A stretch of 64,000 bases of DNA, taken from Gymnorhina tibicen. Lineage: Eukaryota; Chordata; Aves; Passeriformes; Artamidae. Numbering within the stretch: position 1 is the first letter of the stretch; each line of letters starts with the position of its first letter. This document shows, one piece after another, positions 11,601 to 25,500 of this stretch. Both the position numbers and the translations under genes were made by a program. The DNA lies in NCBI GenBank assembly GCA_013399875.1, contig VXAZ01003471.1:97871-161870 (forward strand). Direction: 5' to 3'. The notes beneath the pieces are model-generated. The model was not told where the DNA came from and did no database searches. It saw only the letters and a program-made list of their open reading frames with translations.

Positions 11601-14600
11601 AGATCCTTTGGAAAAAAAAATTGAGAAAGTGCAGCATGAATATGCTTCTTGTATAGACATAGGAGAAAAAAAAGAAGTAAAATTTACCAGCTGTACATTG
11701 AATATTGTCTTTCGAAGTAATGCCCAGAAATACTCTTGTACATCTGAAGATGTTGAATGCATCATAAATCTCAGCTAATATTATCTAGAATTGCTCTACT
11801 TAGTTATCTGTGACCAAAATTAGAATCCTGCTAAAGCTTCTGTTACGTAGTTTTTAGAGTTCATTGACAGCTTCTGAGTGAATTAAAAGGGTGAAGAAAG
11901 GCAAAAGAAGTGAAGAGTCATAAGGACTTGAGATCTTGGCCATCCTATTTAAAATTGGAATTTAAACATGTTAGAAAGATCTCTGAATGTCTATAGCACA
12001 GGTTGCTTTTATTCAAATGACTCATTCTTTTTTCACAGCTAAGCTGTCATTTCGGTTTTAGTCTCTACTCTGATTCTTAAGCATTTGGGTATACTTAGGA
12101 AACAGGAGGAGTACTTTCTCGTGTGAACAGAAATAGGCAGTGAATAGAAAGATAGTGGAAAAAATCTTCGAGTCTATGTGAACCTAATGGATTAATCAAG
12201 AGTTATACTGTGTGACATTTCACAGTTTGTACTTAAGGAAATATATGCAAATACCTCTTGTCAGCCTGTTTTGAGAGGATCTGAACATATAAACCTCTGA
12301 ATGAGTCTTTCGTTCAAGTAGGTCACTTCCTTCCTTTTTGTTCTTTTTTTTCTGACATAATTCCCAAACCAGCTTTAACAGATGCGTTAACTTTGAAGTC
12401 ACTGGGACTGGTTACCTGCTTGCAGCTAAACTTACACTTAAATCCTTTTCAGTAATATTTTAGCAAATTCTACTTCTCTGGAATATTGTCTAACCAACTT
12501 TTTTAAACGCAGCAGCCTGAAAGAGGAGCACAGTGAGGGACTCAGCATTGGGAACCTCTCTCTCTTTCCCGTCAATCAGGAAGCATAGTGTCATCTTCCA
12601 GGCAGAAGTGCCGGTCTGTGTACATGAAGACAGGTGGAGCAGGTAACAGTTCCATTTAAACACTACCCCTTCCAGTATGGTGTAAGCACCATGCAGTAGT
12701 GCTAGACTGTGTACAAAAATGACAGATGAGGTGTGGTTTCCTGGGCCGTCAGCTGGAATATATAAGACATTTCATGTTTTTTTTCTTTTTCCTACTGAGC
12801 TACTCCTTTTGCTGTATCTGGTTTTTCTAAGTTCATCATAATGTGTTGCCTACTTTCCAACCATTTTTTTCCCCTTTTATTCAATAAATTTTCAAATAAT
12901 TCACTATTAAATAGGTGTTCAGGACTTTTAGCTCTCAAACAAAATTTTACTTTTATATCTGTGTTGGAGAGATGTCCAACTTCTCTGTGTATGGTAGGGT
13001 ATTTGGTTAAATGATTTGAACACTCATGCTGGGGTATGTGCCCAGGCCTGTGTTCTGATGGCTGGTATGATGGCTGCAAAAAAACTGATGAGAGAGAATC
13101 TGACACTAAGATCTTGAATTTGTGCATCTTGGTAGTGATTAAATTCACTGAAAAATATTTTCTACCGCTCCCAAAATATAATCCAACAAAAGTCTTCAAA
13201 GGATTAAAGTCAGCGAGTTTTTTATAGAGGATTATTTGTACGAGGCGTTTGTTGGAAGTGCTGTGTCTGTGAATTTGTTTGGGTTGCTGTTACGTTATGT
13301 GTGTGTCTTTTATGGAATCTATTTTCCTTCCTCAGAAGTGATAGGACACTGTGTGTTGCATGGCTTTGCTCTGCTGTTAGCACAGTAGATTCAAGTAGAA
13401 ATGTTTGGCGAAAGCAGAAATGTCTGGGATGCAGTTGCAGTGATACTTCCATGCTTCAAATTTACGGCGGAGTCTTGCAGCTCTGCTGCACTAAGCAGAT
13501 TTGTGCTGCGCTGTAAACACCTCATTTTGTCAGTCTTTGCATTGTTTTTCTGTATCTGTCATACAGAAAAATCTGTATCCACCTGTTCTTGGAAAGCCCT
13601 ATGACTGAAGAACAAGGCTGGTAGAATTACTATAGTGATTTATTCATTTTACTAAATCTTGAATTTAAGATCGTTTTCCTGATAATTTAAAATGAGGACA
13701 TACAGCACTGTGTAAGTGTTCCTTTCTCTCAAAAAGGTACCTGTTCAGGTTCAGGGTATATCTCAGGGTATCTCAGGAACAAGAACTGCCTGCAGAGTGA
13801 TGGACTTTATTTAAAGAATTAGGAAAACTGATGAACAGTGTAAGTCTTTGGTAAAAATCCTTTAGGGGAAGGGTTCTACAATATCCTGTTGGTATTTAGC
13901 ATGAGAATCTTTTTCTGTTCATGTTTAAGTTTCTGGTTGGCACACGGGACCAGGAAATTACAGGGTTTCTTGTTGTACTCTGTTTTAACTTGTTTGACAT
14001 GCTATCAATTCATTTATTAAGCACAGGAAGATCACAGTTTTGAACACATGTGAAATTTATGTAACTGCATAGTGAGTTTCAAGTACTTAGAGTGTATATT
14101 ATCATGAGACTATTTAATTCTCTACCCTTTCAGACATAATTTAATCCTATGCTGAGCCAACGTAATATATGCCTGATTGAATCTTTATCCTTCATAGCCC
14201 TTGATGTCCATTGTTCTGGACAGAGGCATGGTAATTAATTTGTGAATAGAATTTTTCAATACAGAGACTTGGCTTCCCGTTTGAACTACTGGCAGGAGCT
14301 CATTCAAAGCAGTCTCTCCGGTATTAAAAAACAAGTGTTGATTCCTTCTGTGTGAAAGTTGGCTTGTCTGGGTCTGAAAACTTACGCTGAGAAGTGATGT
14401 GGTATTTAAATCCTGACACTGTGTTTGGAAAAACAGAATCTCTGCCAGATTTTCTGCAGCTGAGAAAGCTTCTTTCATGTTTCAAATGCTTCAGTCATTG
14501 AACACAAATTCCTTCTTACAGGATCAAATGTGATTGCTATAACTATGGCAAGTTACTGTAGAGGAATACTCGGTGCCGTCCGTAAGCTTGATTTATGGAA

Positions 14601-16470
14601 AGGATAGTAATGAAAATAAAAAGGTCCCTTTCCAAGCAATATGGTGTTAGTATTGCTGAGATTTCTTCCAAACTGAGTATTCCTAAGGAAGTTTTGACAC
14701 GAAGATCTGATGTTTCTAATGGATCTCTCAATGTGCAGACTAATGCCAGTAGGTTGGACCAGCAATCCAATAAGTGCTTACCAGCCTCCTGGGCTTGTGC
14801 CTTTTTTAGTGTGCCACTGGATCTGTCAAGGGTCAGGTGTTCAGGAGTCTACCTGCATGTGGTTTACTTTATTAGATCTGTTTCTTCAAGCTGGTTTTCC
14901 CTCCTGACTGGACCAAAAAGCAAGCTAAAGTCCAGCATGTGTCCTTGGAGTTCTGCAGTCCTTACAACTTTGCACACGTGTAGCTGACTCTTAGTTTGCA
15001 TGTAGCTGAAGTTTCAGGATCTGTTGACTTAGGGAAGTGCAAGCCTGGGCTGCTTAAAAGTATCAGCTGCTTTTTGAGTTGAGACAGTCAACCAGGTTAT
15101 GTCCTGAGTCTGGGATTTTTCCTGTACAGTGACAAGTGGAATGTGTGCAGGTCTTCTGGGGGCCATGTTAACAGACAGGGTTTCTGAGAAGTTGAAACAG
15201 AATCAAGATTGCATTTGGGTGTTGGGCATGTCTTCAAAGAAAAGTGTAGTGAAAAGTGAAAGAAATGTATCTGTTTATTTGAAAAATAACTAAAGAGGTT
15301 GATTTCCTTTCTGCAAATAGGAAGTTAGACTTCCGAAAATGCATTCCTAGACTATATTTTGTTTCAGACCTTTAAAAATCCTGAGGAAGAATGGGGCCAT
15401 TTAACTGGAGTGTCAAGTTTGTATGAGACAATGACTACTCCATCTGTTTCTTACTACCTTGTGTAACCTGTCTGCTGAGATAAGACTTGTTTTTTTTTAA
15501 TGACTTTCATAAGTACTGGCAACAATGTGGTTTTGACCTTGTAACACCCAGGAAGTTACGGAAAAAGACATTATTGCCTTTCAAGTTTTCTTGGGAGCTT
15601 GAAGGTAATTTCATGTTAAATTATTCCACAATCTTAAAACTAGTTGTGTCCAAAGAACCGATTTATCCATAGGAGGTTACACTGCTCTCTTTTTATGTTG
15701 TTTTCAGGCCCAATATTCTTCAGGGAAAGAGGAATTTAATGGGGAGTAAAATAAGGAGAAACAACCATGGACTGACTGCTCTGAGAACTCCTTTGGTGTG
15801 ATGAGACAGTCCTCTCAACTGCCACACTGAAGGTGGCTGGCAAAGCAATTACTCTCTTCCAGGTCAGGACCTGGACTTCATAAAATCTTCATGTGGAAAA
15901 GCTGAAACACAGAACTATTATTTATCTATTGCAATGAAATTCCAAGGCTGGGAACAGAGACTCATGGTCCCCAACCTGCCATTTCTGATTGTACATGGGA
16001 GGGCTTCAATAGGCTGTTTTGGGAATCCTCTCCAGTTCTTTTCTGTGGATGGCATTAGAAGTGGTTCTGGGTACTGATAGCCAGGTAACTGGGCCTCAAA
16101 ATTTGTGCAAATCTGAGAGGTTTTATAGTCAAAATCCAGCAAGGTTCTTGCTTGTACTAGTATCTCTCTCTCTTCTCCCACCCCATTTCTCTTGAGACCC
16201 CTAAGCAGTGTGGGAAACAACAGAACAAAGGACTTGAGTGAAAACTAAGATAATAAGGCTTTTATTTTTTCAGCATAAATAGGTTTGAAGAGAGTTAGTG
16301 TATGAGGATATGTATGAACCGCTTTTAAGGAACAGCAATTGCAGTTTGAAGTCGAGAAAGACATTATCTTACAACTTTTTTATTTTTTCCCCGTTCTGTA
16401 GACTTTTCTCATGGCTCAGATGCAGTCAAAAAGCCAAGTTCCATCATGATCTTCTTTTTACAAGAAGAAT

Positions 16471-16515
16471 GATGATGTCATATCAGTAAAAGAGATGATG
16501 TCATATCAGTAAAAG
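16471..16515. repeat. 23-bp direct repeat, two copies
   Basis: The unit beginning GATGATGTCATATCAG starts at 16471 and again at 16494. The second copy matches for 22 bases and then diverges. Each copy contains TGATGTCA, one base from the palindromic CRE/ATF site. This is a short tandem duplication in an intron. A regulatory role is only a guess. Confidence 0.7.
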
Positions 16516-19500
16516 TTATAGTTTCAAACATCACTACTTTCAGATTTACAGCAATTTGCCTGTCTCAGAAAATGATGAAAAGCCTTGACAGACATTATTC
16601 TTCGCTGAGTTTTGCAGTGGTGTGAACTGTTCAAGAAGAAAAGTTTGGCTGTCTTTGCATTTGCCAGTGCTTCTTTTAAAAAAAAAACAAAAAAAACCTA
16701 ACAAACAAAAAACCCCCCCAAAACATTTGAATTGAAAAATGTGCAAAATTTACTTAAAAGTTCTTTGGTTTTGTTTCAGTTGGAGTGATGGGGTACGTGA
16801 CTGAGAATTCAGAAGTTCTTAGCAAAACTTAAGGAAACCCAACGTGGTATTCTGAGTAAATGGAGTAGAAAATTTCAAACATGTCAGTATGCATCACATA
16901 CAGTTTTGAAGATACCCTTTGCTGTTTCACTGCCTGTGCCCACCTTACACAACACAGAACACTGTCATTCAGGGTTTACAGCAGTAACTTGGAAATTGAC
17001 TTGAAAGTGGCAAACATTCAAAGAGAGCATTCAAAGTGTCAGTTTCCTTAAAAACATGAAATTCATAATCCAAGTTGCCCCAAGACCACTAAAAATAAAT
17101 TTTTCCTGATGTTATTGTGCCTAGATATTCTTAAATTGAAATTAAATTTCCCACTTTTCATTAAACATTTGCAATCATAAATAAATCCTGATAACACGAT
17201 GTGGGGAAGTAATCCAGGAAGTAAAACACATGACTAAGGGCAGTGTGACTTATTCCATAAAGCTTTCAGTTCCCTTCAAAATACAAGTGTCCAGCTGATC
17301 TTTTTATTCCTTTTCCAGGGTTCTTGGACATGCCCTTCAAAGGACTAAAGGAACATATCTGTTGAGGGTAATGAATAGGCAATTGTGTAAATCTTGGCTG
17401 CATTGTACTGAAGAAAAGGTTTAGAATAGAGTCTCTTCACTAGGGAAGTGACAGAGGTGTATTTTGAGCATTTCTGAAGGTCAAGTAAGCTTTTAACATG
17501 CCATATTTTGCCATCTCTTTATTAAAGCACAGAGGTTTTATGTGGTATTTTTCACTGTTTAGAAACACAAGCAGTGTTATTCAGCAAACAAATTTGGAAA
17601 AGCCGTTTTCTATCCACTACATCACTACTAACATTTCAACTGTGTTTTGGAAATTTTCTTTGTGGGTAAAGCTTTAGCTGTGTCCTTAAAATAAGCAAAA
17701 ACTCTGTCATATGACAACAGTATTGAAGTAAACATTTTTTTATTTTCCTGTTGCAAGTCACCCTGAACTAGAACATCATTAATTTAGTGAATTGTTTTTA
17801 CTGCTTCCTAATAAGTTTGTTTGGGCAGAAATGGGGGGTGCGTGCATGAGAGATTAGTTTAGTGGAAGTGGGAGCATTAGCGTTTAGGGATGAACTTCAA
17901 GTGAAATTTTTGGAAAATGTACTAAGGGATCATGTAAAATTGAAAACTGAGGTCCTAGGACAGAGATAATTTCATTTAAATGTTATAAATTTTGCAGATT
18001 CACTCTTGTCCTAAATTTTTTGCCTTCAGGCTGGGATGCAGTAGAAAATTGAGTGAAATTAAGTAGACTCTGAATTAACTGAACACTTCCCTATGGAAGT
18101 GTTTCATGGTGGGTCTTTTCCTTTCTGTAGAAAAATGGGCTAGATGCAATAATAGTGTAATTGAATATATTTTTCCTTTTTTATTAAAGAATATGTTGAT
18201 ATAGTCTAAATATTTGCTAAAGTGCTTTAACTTTGTGCTCCAAAAAGCTGTCTTGCGTTTCTTTTTTCTGCATATAATTTTATTGAGTGATTTTCAAATG
18301 CTTGTGTAGCATCTATAGTGGAACCTCAAAAATATTTTTAGGCCTGCATTGGTACAGCTCTAATTTAAATACTCCAGTGTTTTAGCTTGGAAGGGATAAT
18401 TCAATAAATACTTCACAGTAGCAGAGGCCTGAAGCAGTGCATGCATGAAATGTTAACGTATGGGTGTGATTGTTTAAAGGGCAGAGGTGTAGTTTTTGAA
18501 GTGGCTGCATCATAATGGAACAATCAGATTTTGAAAGTGCTGTGTTTGGATGCTTTCATTTGGAAAAGCATTCTGCTGTTGTTATAAAATAACTCTGGGA
18601 ATGTATTATGATACAGCCTCATTTCACTTGATATCAGAACTCTTCATCATAACATTCTTAATTGTTAGAATTCCTGAGTGTCTCCTACACTTGAAGCTGT
18701 AAAAGGAAGTAGTGTTAAAAGCAACAGTAGTATCTGGATGATAAGTGGTTTCTGGTGGATTTCCTTGTCTAAGCATTTTCACTAAAGCAAAAGAGGACCA
18801 AAAACAAACTGCCAGAAACTAATTTGAAACCTAGAGTAATAGCAGTGGACAAAATATACATGTAGTGTTTTCATTAAAGAAAGAGGACATTTTGTTCAGT
18901 TACAGATTGAAATTTTGGAGGAGAGTGAGGTTTAAAGTGATCCTTTGTACTGTTTTGTGACAGACCAGTAGATTGAGCTGACATTATGACGTAACTGTAA
19001 GAAGGTCAAAATAGATCTTATTATCTCTCCGTATCAGTAGAGAGGGAAGTATTAATGGTGTCGTGCAAGGCACTCACGAGACTCTTGTCTGATATATTTT
19101 CCACAGTTCTGACTGCCTGTATTGAAAAAAGGTGCAGACTGGAAGAGGTACAGGGGAGTTATGCCAAGCTTGCTTCTTTCGCAGGCGGTATAGGAGAGGA
19201 GAAGCCTTCTGAAGGGCAGCAAATTGCCCTCTTTATGTTAGAATAATGAAAAACGAGACATTATTTGCTAGATGTGAAAAAAATTGGGTTAAGAACAGGG
19301 ACCAGAAAAAATTTTTTAAGCTAGACTTCCTATTAACCAAGATTAAGGAAATGCCCAGGTATCTGAAGTGTGGATTGTTTTTAATGATACCCTCCTGATA
19401 CTCTGTTGAGTGATCAGGTGCCTTCAGACACAAGGATGCAGACGCCTCTGAGATGCAAACAGCAGTGGAACCAGCATAATCTCTGGTAATCAGATTCATC

Positions 19501-22500
19501 ATGGATCTCTGGAGGTGCAGTGTTGTTACTTTGGCACACAGTGGAATATCTAATTTTGTTTATTAAAGGTACCTTGTCTTTTTTGCAGACATGCACGAAC
19601 CACGCTACAGAACAGCTCTGTAACCATTGTTCTGAACCATGACATTTACACTGACAGTAGAGTACATTACAATCCTTGTGAATTTTAGCTTTCTTCTTTG
19701 AGAAAATCCCCATCCAGTGTTCCTAGATGAAAGTGCAAATGGTTGAAAAAAGATATTGATGGCTGAGCTTGTACCAGTTGCTGCTGGGGTGCCTGGTCTC
19801 AGAAGTGGGGCACAACATGCAGCTTGCTTTATCCACTATGACAGTGTTGATTGGAGCCCAGCAACAAGATGCAAGCATGTAACACTTGGAGTGGAAGTCT
19901 GCTTTCCCTTTGGAAAGGTGTTCATTATTTTCTCTTCAGGTCTATTTTTTTTTGTGTGTGAAGAAGGGATTTAATTGAGGAAGAAATCTTAATTGATTTC
20001 CAGCTGCCCTTAGGCTGAATTTGTGAATGGGATAAAACTATAGATGGTTCTGCATGGCTTCCCCTCAAGTGTTTCACCAAGAAAAATGGTACAGTAAAGC
20101 GATTCTTATATTTGTTTGGGTTTGTTTGTTTGTTACACATAACTTGATCCTGTGGTATGTAACTGTTATCTTTACTTATACTTTAGCATTTTTTCAGTCC
20201 TTTCTTCAGGCTCTGTTGTACTGCAACAGATAAATAATACTGAGTCCTGTGGCAGAAATGCAGATACAAAGCTTTGATTCATTTGGAAAGAGTGCACATT
20301 AGAAAAAGCAGTACTTCAAAAGCTGTACTTAGGTTGTTGCATCTCTTTTGCTGGCATTTTAGATTTCATAAAAACTGTCATTAATTACCAGAGGTACTGC
20401 AGAGAATGCAAATTTCTTCATCCATCTACTGTTTGCAAAATACCAGGGAGAATTATGGATGTGTGCAATAAGCTCAGCCTGTTGTATAAGTTGAGTGGAG
20501 TGCAGGATACGTTCCGAAACTTTGTTGAAGGTCTGCTCTAACATTTAAGTTCAAAGTACTATCTTAGACTGCCTGTCCACTGAATGTTTTGCCTTTGTTT
20601 AAAAATCTATTTTAATATCTTCTCCAGTACCTGAACTACTAAAGTAGTTGAAGAACTAAGGGTAGTACAGTCTTTCTTCACCAAAATTGAAATTTCTCCT
20701 GGGGCATGTCCTAGTATTCATTTAAAGTACAGTAGTCTTTATGTGACATCAATATATACTTTCCTAACATCTGTAGCTAAAAAGTAAGAACACAAAAAAA
20801 AAATTAAAAGTTCAGCCTTTTAAAAAACTTCTGGTTGACTTGCTTGTATATGCTCTGATTTGTGCTGTATGGTGCTTGAAGATTTTTTTTCTGTGTACTT
20901 GTCTGGTGTGTGCATATATGTCCTTCCTCAGTTAATCATTCCTGTGCCTTGCTCATTCTTCCTCTAATGAAAAAAGGTCAGAAAACTTGGTAATACCTAA
21001 CACCTCTATAGGCTTATCTTTAAAGCATCAAGCTTAGTAAGTTAATTGCCTTTGTACTTTATGAAATATTTTTCTTTGCAATCCTTTAAGAAAGAGAAGT
21101 CTGACATAATTACCTTAATACTAGATTTTAGTGTATCTGTTCTCAGTATCTTATTGGTGGTCATGATACACGTTTTTAAATAAGACTTAACCTTTTAATT
21201 CTGCTGGTTTTGGAGTTTTGGTGTTTTGTTCCCTTTTTATCTTTGCTGAGATAATTTTTAGATAGTGCTTTTTTTTTCTCCAAAAGATGCAGCTGTGAGG
21301 TCCATCTGTTCATCAGAAAACTTGTGCTTCATCTTTTTTTAGACAAACTTCACAGCCTGAAAGAAGTATGTCTGCAGTGTTAGAGCTGGGAAAGGGTTGT
21401 TGGCTCTTCCCTATAGCTTTTGTGACCTTAACAGTCATGAAAAATTGGCATGTAAGATATCGTTGAGCCAGGTTTGATAAGGGTAGGGACTGCTTGAGCT
21501 TCTATTTATAGGTGTGCTAAAATAGCTCCATCTTGGCTTCCCAGTAGACTTCCAGAAAATGAAGTAAAAAAAATTAATAAACTTTTCTAAGCATTTATGT
21601 TATTTCTTTTCAATGTGCAGAAGTTCAGTGGGCAGAATTTGAATATCCAGAGGAATATTCATTCTTATCAATTAGACTTTTCCTTCTTCCTTTAAAAATT
21701 CATTGCCATATGTGATTCTGCAGTCAGTAAAGTGTTCATGCTGCAGACAACAGCTTTCTTCGTTAAGCAATCTTACTGTCTTTTTAGAGGAGATCTGCTG
21801 TGTTTACTGCCTGAGGAAGGGGTCCCATTTAGAAAAGGTGCCTGAGTGATGTTACAATGGAATGCTGCCCAGGAATGTCTGAGTTAAGGTGGCTGTCCAG
21901 GGCTGCTTGGCAATATCTGTCAAATAGGAGGTGCAGAGTGTTTGGGTGGGTGTTAAAAGGCCCGAGTGTCACTGCACCCTGCTGCAGTCAGCAGCGTGTG
22001 TGGAGTAGGTGACTGATTTGTAGAGGAGCAGGGTGCTGAACTGCAGAGCTCCATTGCTCGTGTAACGCTCGCTGCTCTGGAGCTGGTGCTGAGAGTAATC
22101 CTGCTCAGTGCACGCAGCTGCTGGCTCAGAAAACACAAACATAATGTTGTATGTGCTCACTGCATAGTGCTTTCCCAGAGACTTTTATCTTAAAATATGG
22201 CTTCTGAAACTTACTCTAGCAGTAGTAAGACAGCTGTGTCAGTCTTTCATATATTCTTGGTCAATAGCCTGTTTGTGAATGAACTTGTCAAATATTCTCA
22301 GAATCTTAACTTGTTTATAGGTACTCCTTTTCTCTGTTCTAGTCTGTCAAAACTGCTATAATTTGTGACAGGGAGAGAGAAGTGGCCAACACAAAATAAC
22401 TTTTTTTATTCCTTTGCCTTATATTTAAGCATAATGATCATTATTTAAAAAACATGAACACAAATGGGAAAAAATTAGAGTTGTCATTGGTTAAGGGCTG

Positions 22501-25500
22501 GCAAAGTTACAAATTAATCTTCTTTTGTCTGAGCTTATTGTACGTCTTGTGAAACTTTTTAATATATCCCTCTTGAAAAGGTTTTAAATCACACAAGTTA
22601 TTTCTTAAGTTTATGTATGTGACAAGATTTTAATCTAACTTTCTAGACTTTGTGTGGAGCACCTACCTTGCCAGTAGTCCTTGAGGTATTTATTATAACT
22701 TCCTATCCAGATGAGTAGGCCATGTGGAAATAAATATGCATATTTATTTAAATATATTATACATAATTTTCTTTTCATTCCTGTTATTTTGTAAGCTTGG
22801 AGACTAATAAAATGAAACGGAGCTAAAAAAATCTGTGCAAGGTATTCGCTCTGAAAAGCTTTAATTTTCCCCCGTGAGTGACACATTTGTCTTCTGTCTG
22901 CAAATCTGGAAAATTTATTTAAATGTATGCTTCCTCTTTGCTCTACATAGAATTAATGTAGACAAGAATTAGGCACTGAAAGAAAGAAGAAAATCAAATT
23001 TGGTAGTAGAGTCACAGTTGAGAGCTTGGTGAAAACCTGTCTTTTTCTTACAATTACAAGAAGAAAAGAGTTATCAGGGTATCTTTTACTTCTGTTTGAT
23101 CTGAATTTACTATTGTAAGGTACAGTGTGTAGATTAAACCTTTGAAGCATCCTTTGGTTGTCTGAAGAACTCTGTGGGAATTAGGAGGACTTAATTCTGC
23201 TTAGTAAATTTTGCGTTAGGAAGTGGGATTTCTGTGTTCCCACACCTCAGGATGCGTGCTGTTTGCCACAGAGATCAATTTACATCTCTTTCCCCCTTTT
23301 CCTTTTTTGAAATGGGGTTCAAATGACAAATTAGTTTCCCTGAATGTGGGGTCATATGTATAGTAGGATTAAATTGTTCAGTTCATGTACACAGCAGACC
23401 AGTATGTTCCTGCTGAGTCTTGCTTGAGGCTTTAAACTTGCTGCAGTTATGAAGATGTTTTTTGAAAATTGACTGTGGAATTTAATTCTATGTGTATGCC
23501 CTGTCACGAAAGCCAGGGGCTGGAGTGAAGAGGGGCCCATTGTATTCTCATTTTCTCCTAGGAGTCCCAGCTCAGACTCAGTTCTGTTGTCACTTTTTCC
23601 TAAGAATCCCTTTATTTCAACACCTTGCCTCAACTGAGTCTGTTTCTGCTGCCTAGTTCCTCCTTGTGTGTCTGAAGGCTGTTGTCTGTGTGTGTTTCTT
23701 GTAATATGTGTGTGTTCCTAGGTGGTTTTGTTAACCATTGTAGTCAGCCATGCCTATCTCATGGTGTCCTCACAAAAGCAAATTCTTATGTGTTGTGATG
23801 AGAGTTTATGAAGTTTTCCCCAGATGGGTCTTTGAATATAGAAATAGGCTTGCCTTCAGAGAGAGAGGGAGGTGAATTGTAGAGCTCTCGAAGTCAGTAT
23901 GTTCTTACTATTTTCCTGTAAAAGATGGGACGAGAGGGAATAGAGACCCAATTAGTTTTCCACTGAAGGAAAAGCACACATTTCCTTTTTATTGTACACC
24001 AAAGTACTCAACAATAAGGAGCACTTCTGACAACCTGGTTTATGCAGTTTGTTCATGTAGTCCTTAGTTCTTCAGTATGCCTGACTGAAATGTAAGTTCT
24101 ACTGGGCTTTCTACCCCCCAGTGAGTAACTTCTATCAACATTTCAAGGGCAGATTCACCACAAAAGAGTTGTGCGGCTCAAAAGGCAATTTTTCTTGGGA
24201 TATTGAGATTTGGTAGTCTCAAAACTCCTCAGTTCCATCTGTTTCTTGCTTGGTAGGACCTGATCTTTTAAGTAAAACTTCCCTACATAAGTACTTTCAT
24301 CTTCAGCTTTCATTCCTGCTGCTCAGAAATAAGGTAAGATACTTTTCTTAAAGTGCTAAGGGGGCTTTACCCCTGGAAAAGAAAAAGTGAAATTGTTTAA
24401 AAGAGTGCTACTTGAAATTCCATGTGTATCCACATTATTCTGAAAGATCATGATAATTAATCTTGGAAACAAAGTATCTCCTGTTGCTTGTTGTCTAATA
24501 GAATATTTTTTCCCCTAGAAATGAAAAGCCTGTTGAATAGATACAGAAGAAGAGGTTCTATAATACGTTTCCCAAAGTGTCTTCCCCTCCTCCCACCACT
24601 GCCCTTAAATAGTCTTTTGATAAATCAAATTGTGTGAAAGTACATGTATGAATATCTAAGGCATATACAGTCAGTATATTGCTTAGTCTTTCAAAGCTGT
24701 TTTCACATGTGAGCAAATATCAGCATTTCACATTAAACAGGAACTATATTTGAAAGTGGCCCATGACTAGTATAATACACGTAAGACACTGAGATTAAAA
24801 TGCTTTGTCTAGTCCATCAAAAAAAGTACACATGTATTTGTGGTCTATTCTTTTTAAATAAATCAGCAGATGTAATTCCTGTTGGAAGATGCTCTTGATG
24901 ATTTTTTGGCAAATAACATTTGATCATGTTCTGAATTTTTTGCCAGGTGAGTGTAAAGCAGTGAAACATGATGAAGCATATAAAAGCTCCTCTGCCTACC
25001 ATGTGCTAGGTAACAGGTGCAAAGACTGTTGAAGCTTAAGCTTTTTCTCATGCTAAAATTTTTTTGCTTAACATTGTAACTGGTTAAAAGAAAGGGGTAC
25101 TTAAAGGTATTATTTTTTATTCAACTACTTAGAAAGATCTTGCCTTTAAGATGGGGAACTATCTTAATATAGAGGCAGTATAGAGCCTTATAGTGTGTTC
25201 AAACATAAACAATACAGGATGAGTAAACGTGCCTTATCCTGCCTTTTTGGTTTGCTTTCTAATATTGAGGCAACACTATTTATAGCTAAGAAAACTCTTG
25301 CCATGATGGCTGTGCCATGAGAGAAGGCAACCAACACACAGCAATAGGAAGCTATTTCTTGGAACAGCTGGTTTTGGTTTTAATGACCTAGGATGCAAGT
25401 CTGCCTTTGTGAATTTTTTGCACTCTGCATGTTGATAAAGCTGGTTGCTGTTTTCTAAGAATGCTGAAATATACCTAAGTAGTTATGATGCTAGATGTTT

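Noticed and set aside
11566..11778. 70-codon plus-strand open frame with a coiled-coil-like start
   Set aside because: The composition (EIDPLEKKIEKVQHEY) briefly looks protein-like, but I recognise no family, there are no splice sites or context, and the opposite strand is also open.
16678..16728. A/C-rich tract, considered as a retroposon tail
   Set aside because: No recognisable SINE or mRNA body is attached on either side, so it is best treated as low-complexity sequence. The similar tract at 49757-49831 was rejected for the same reason.
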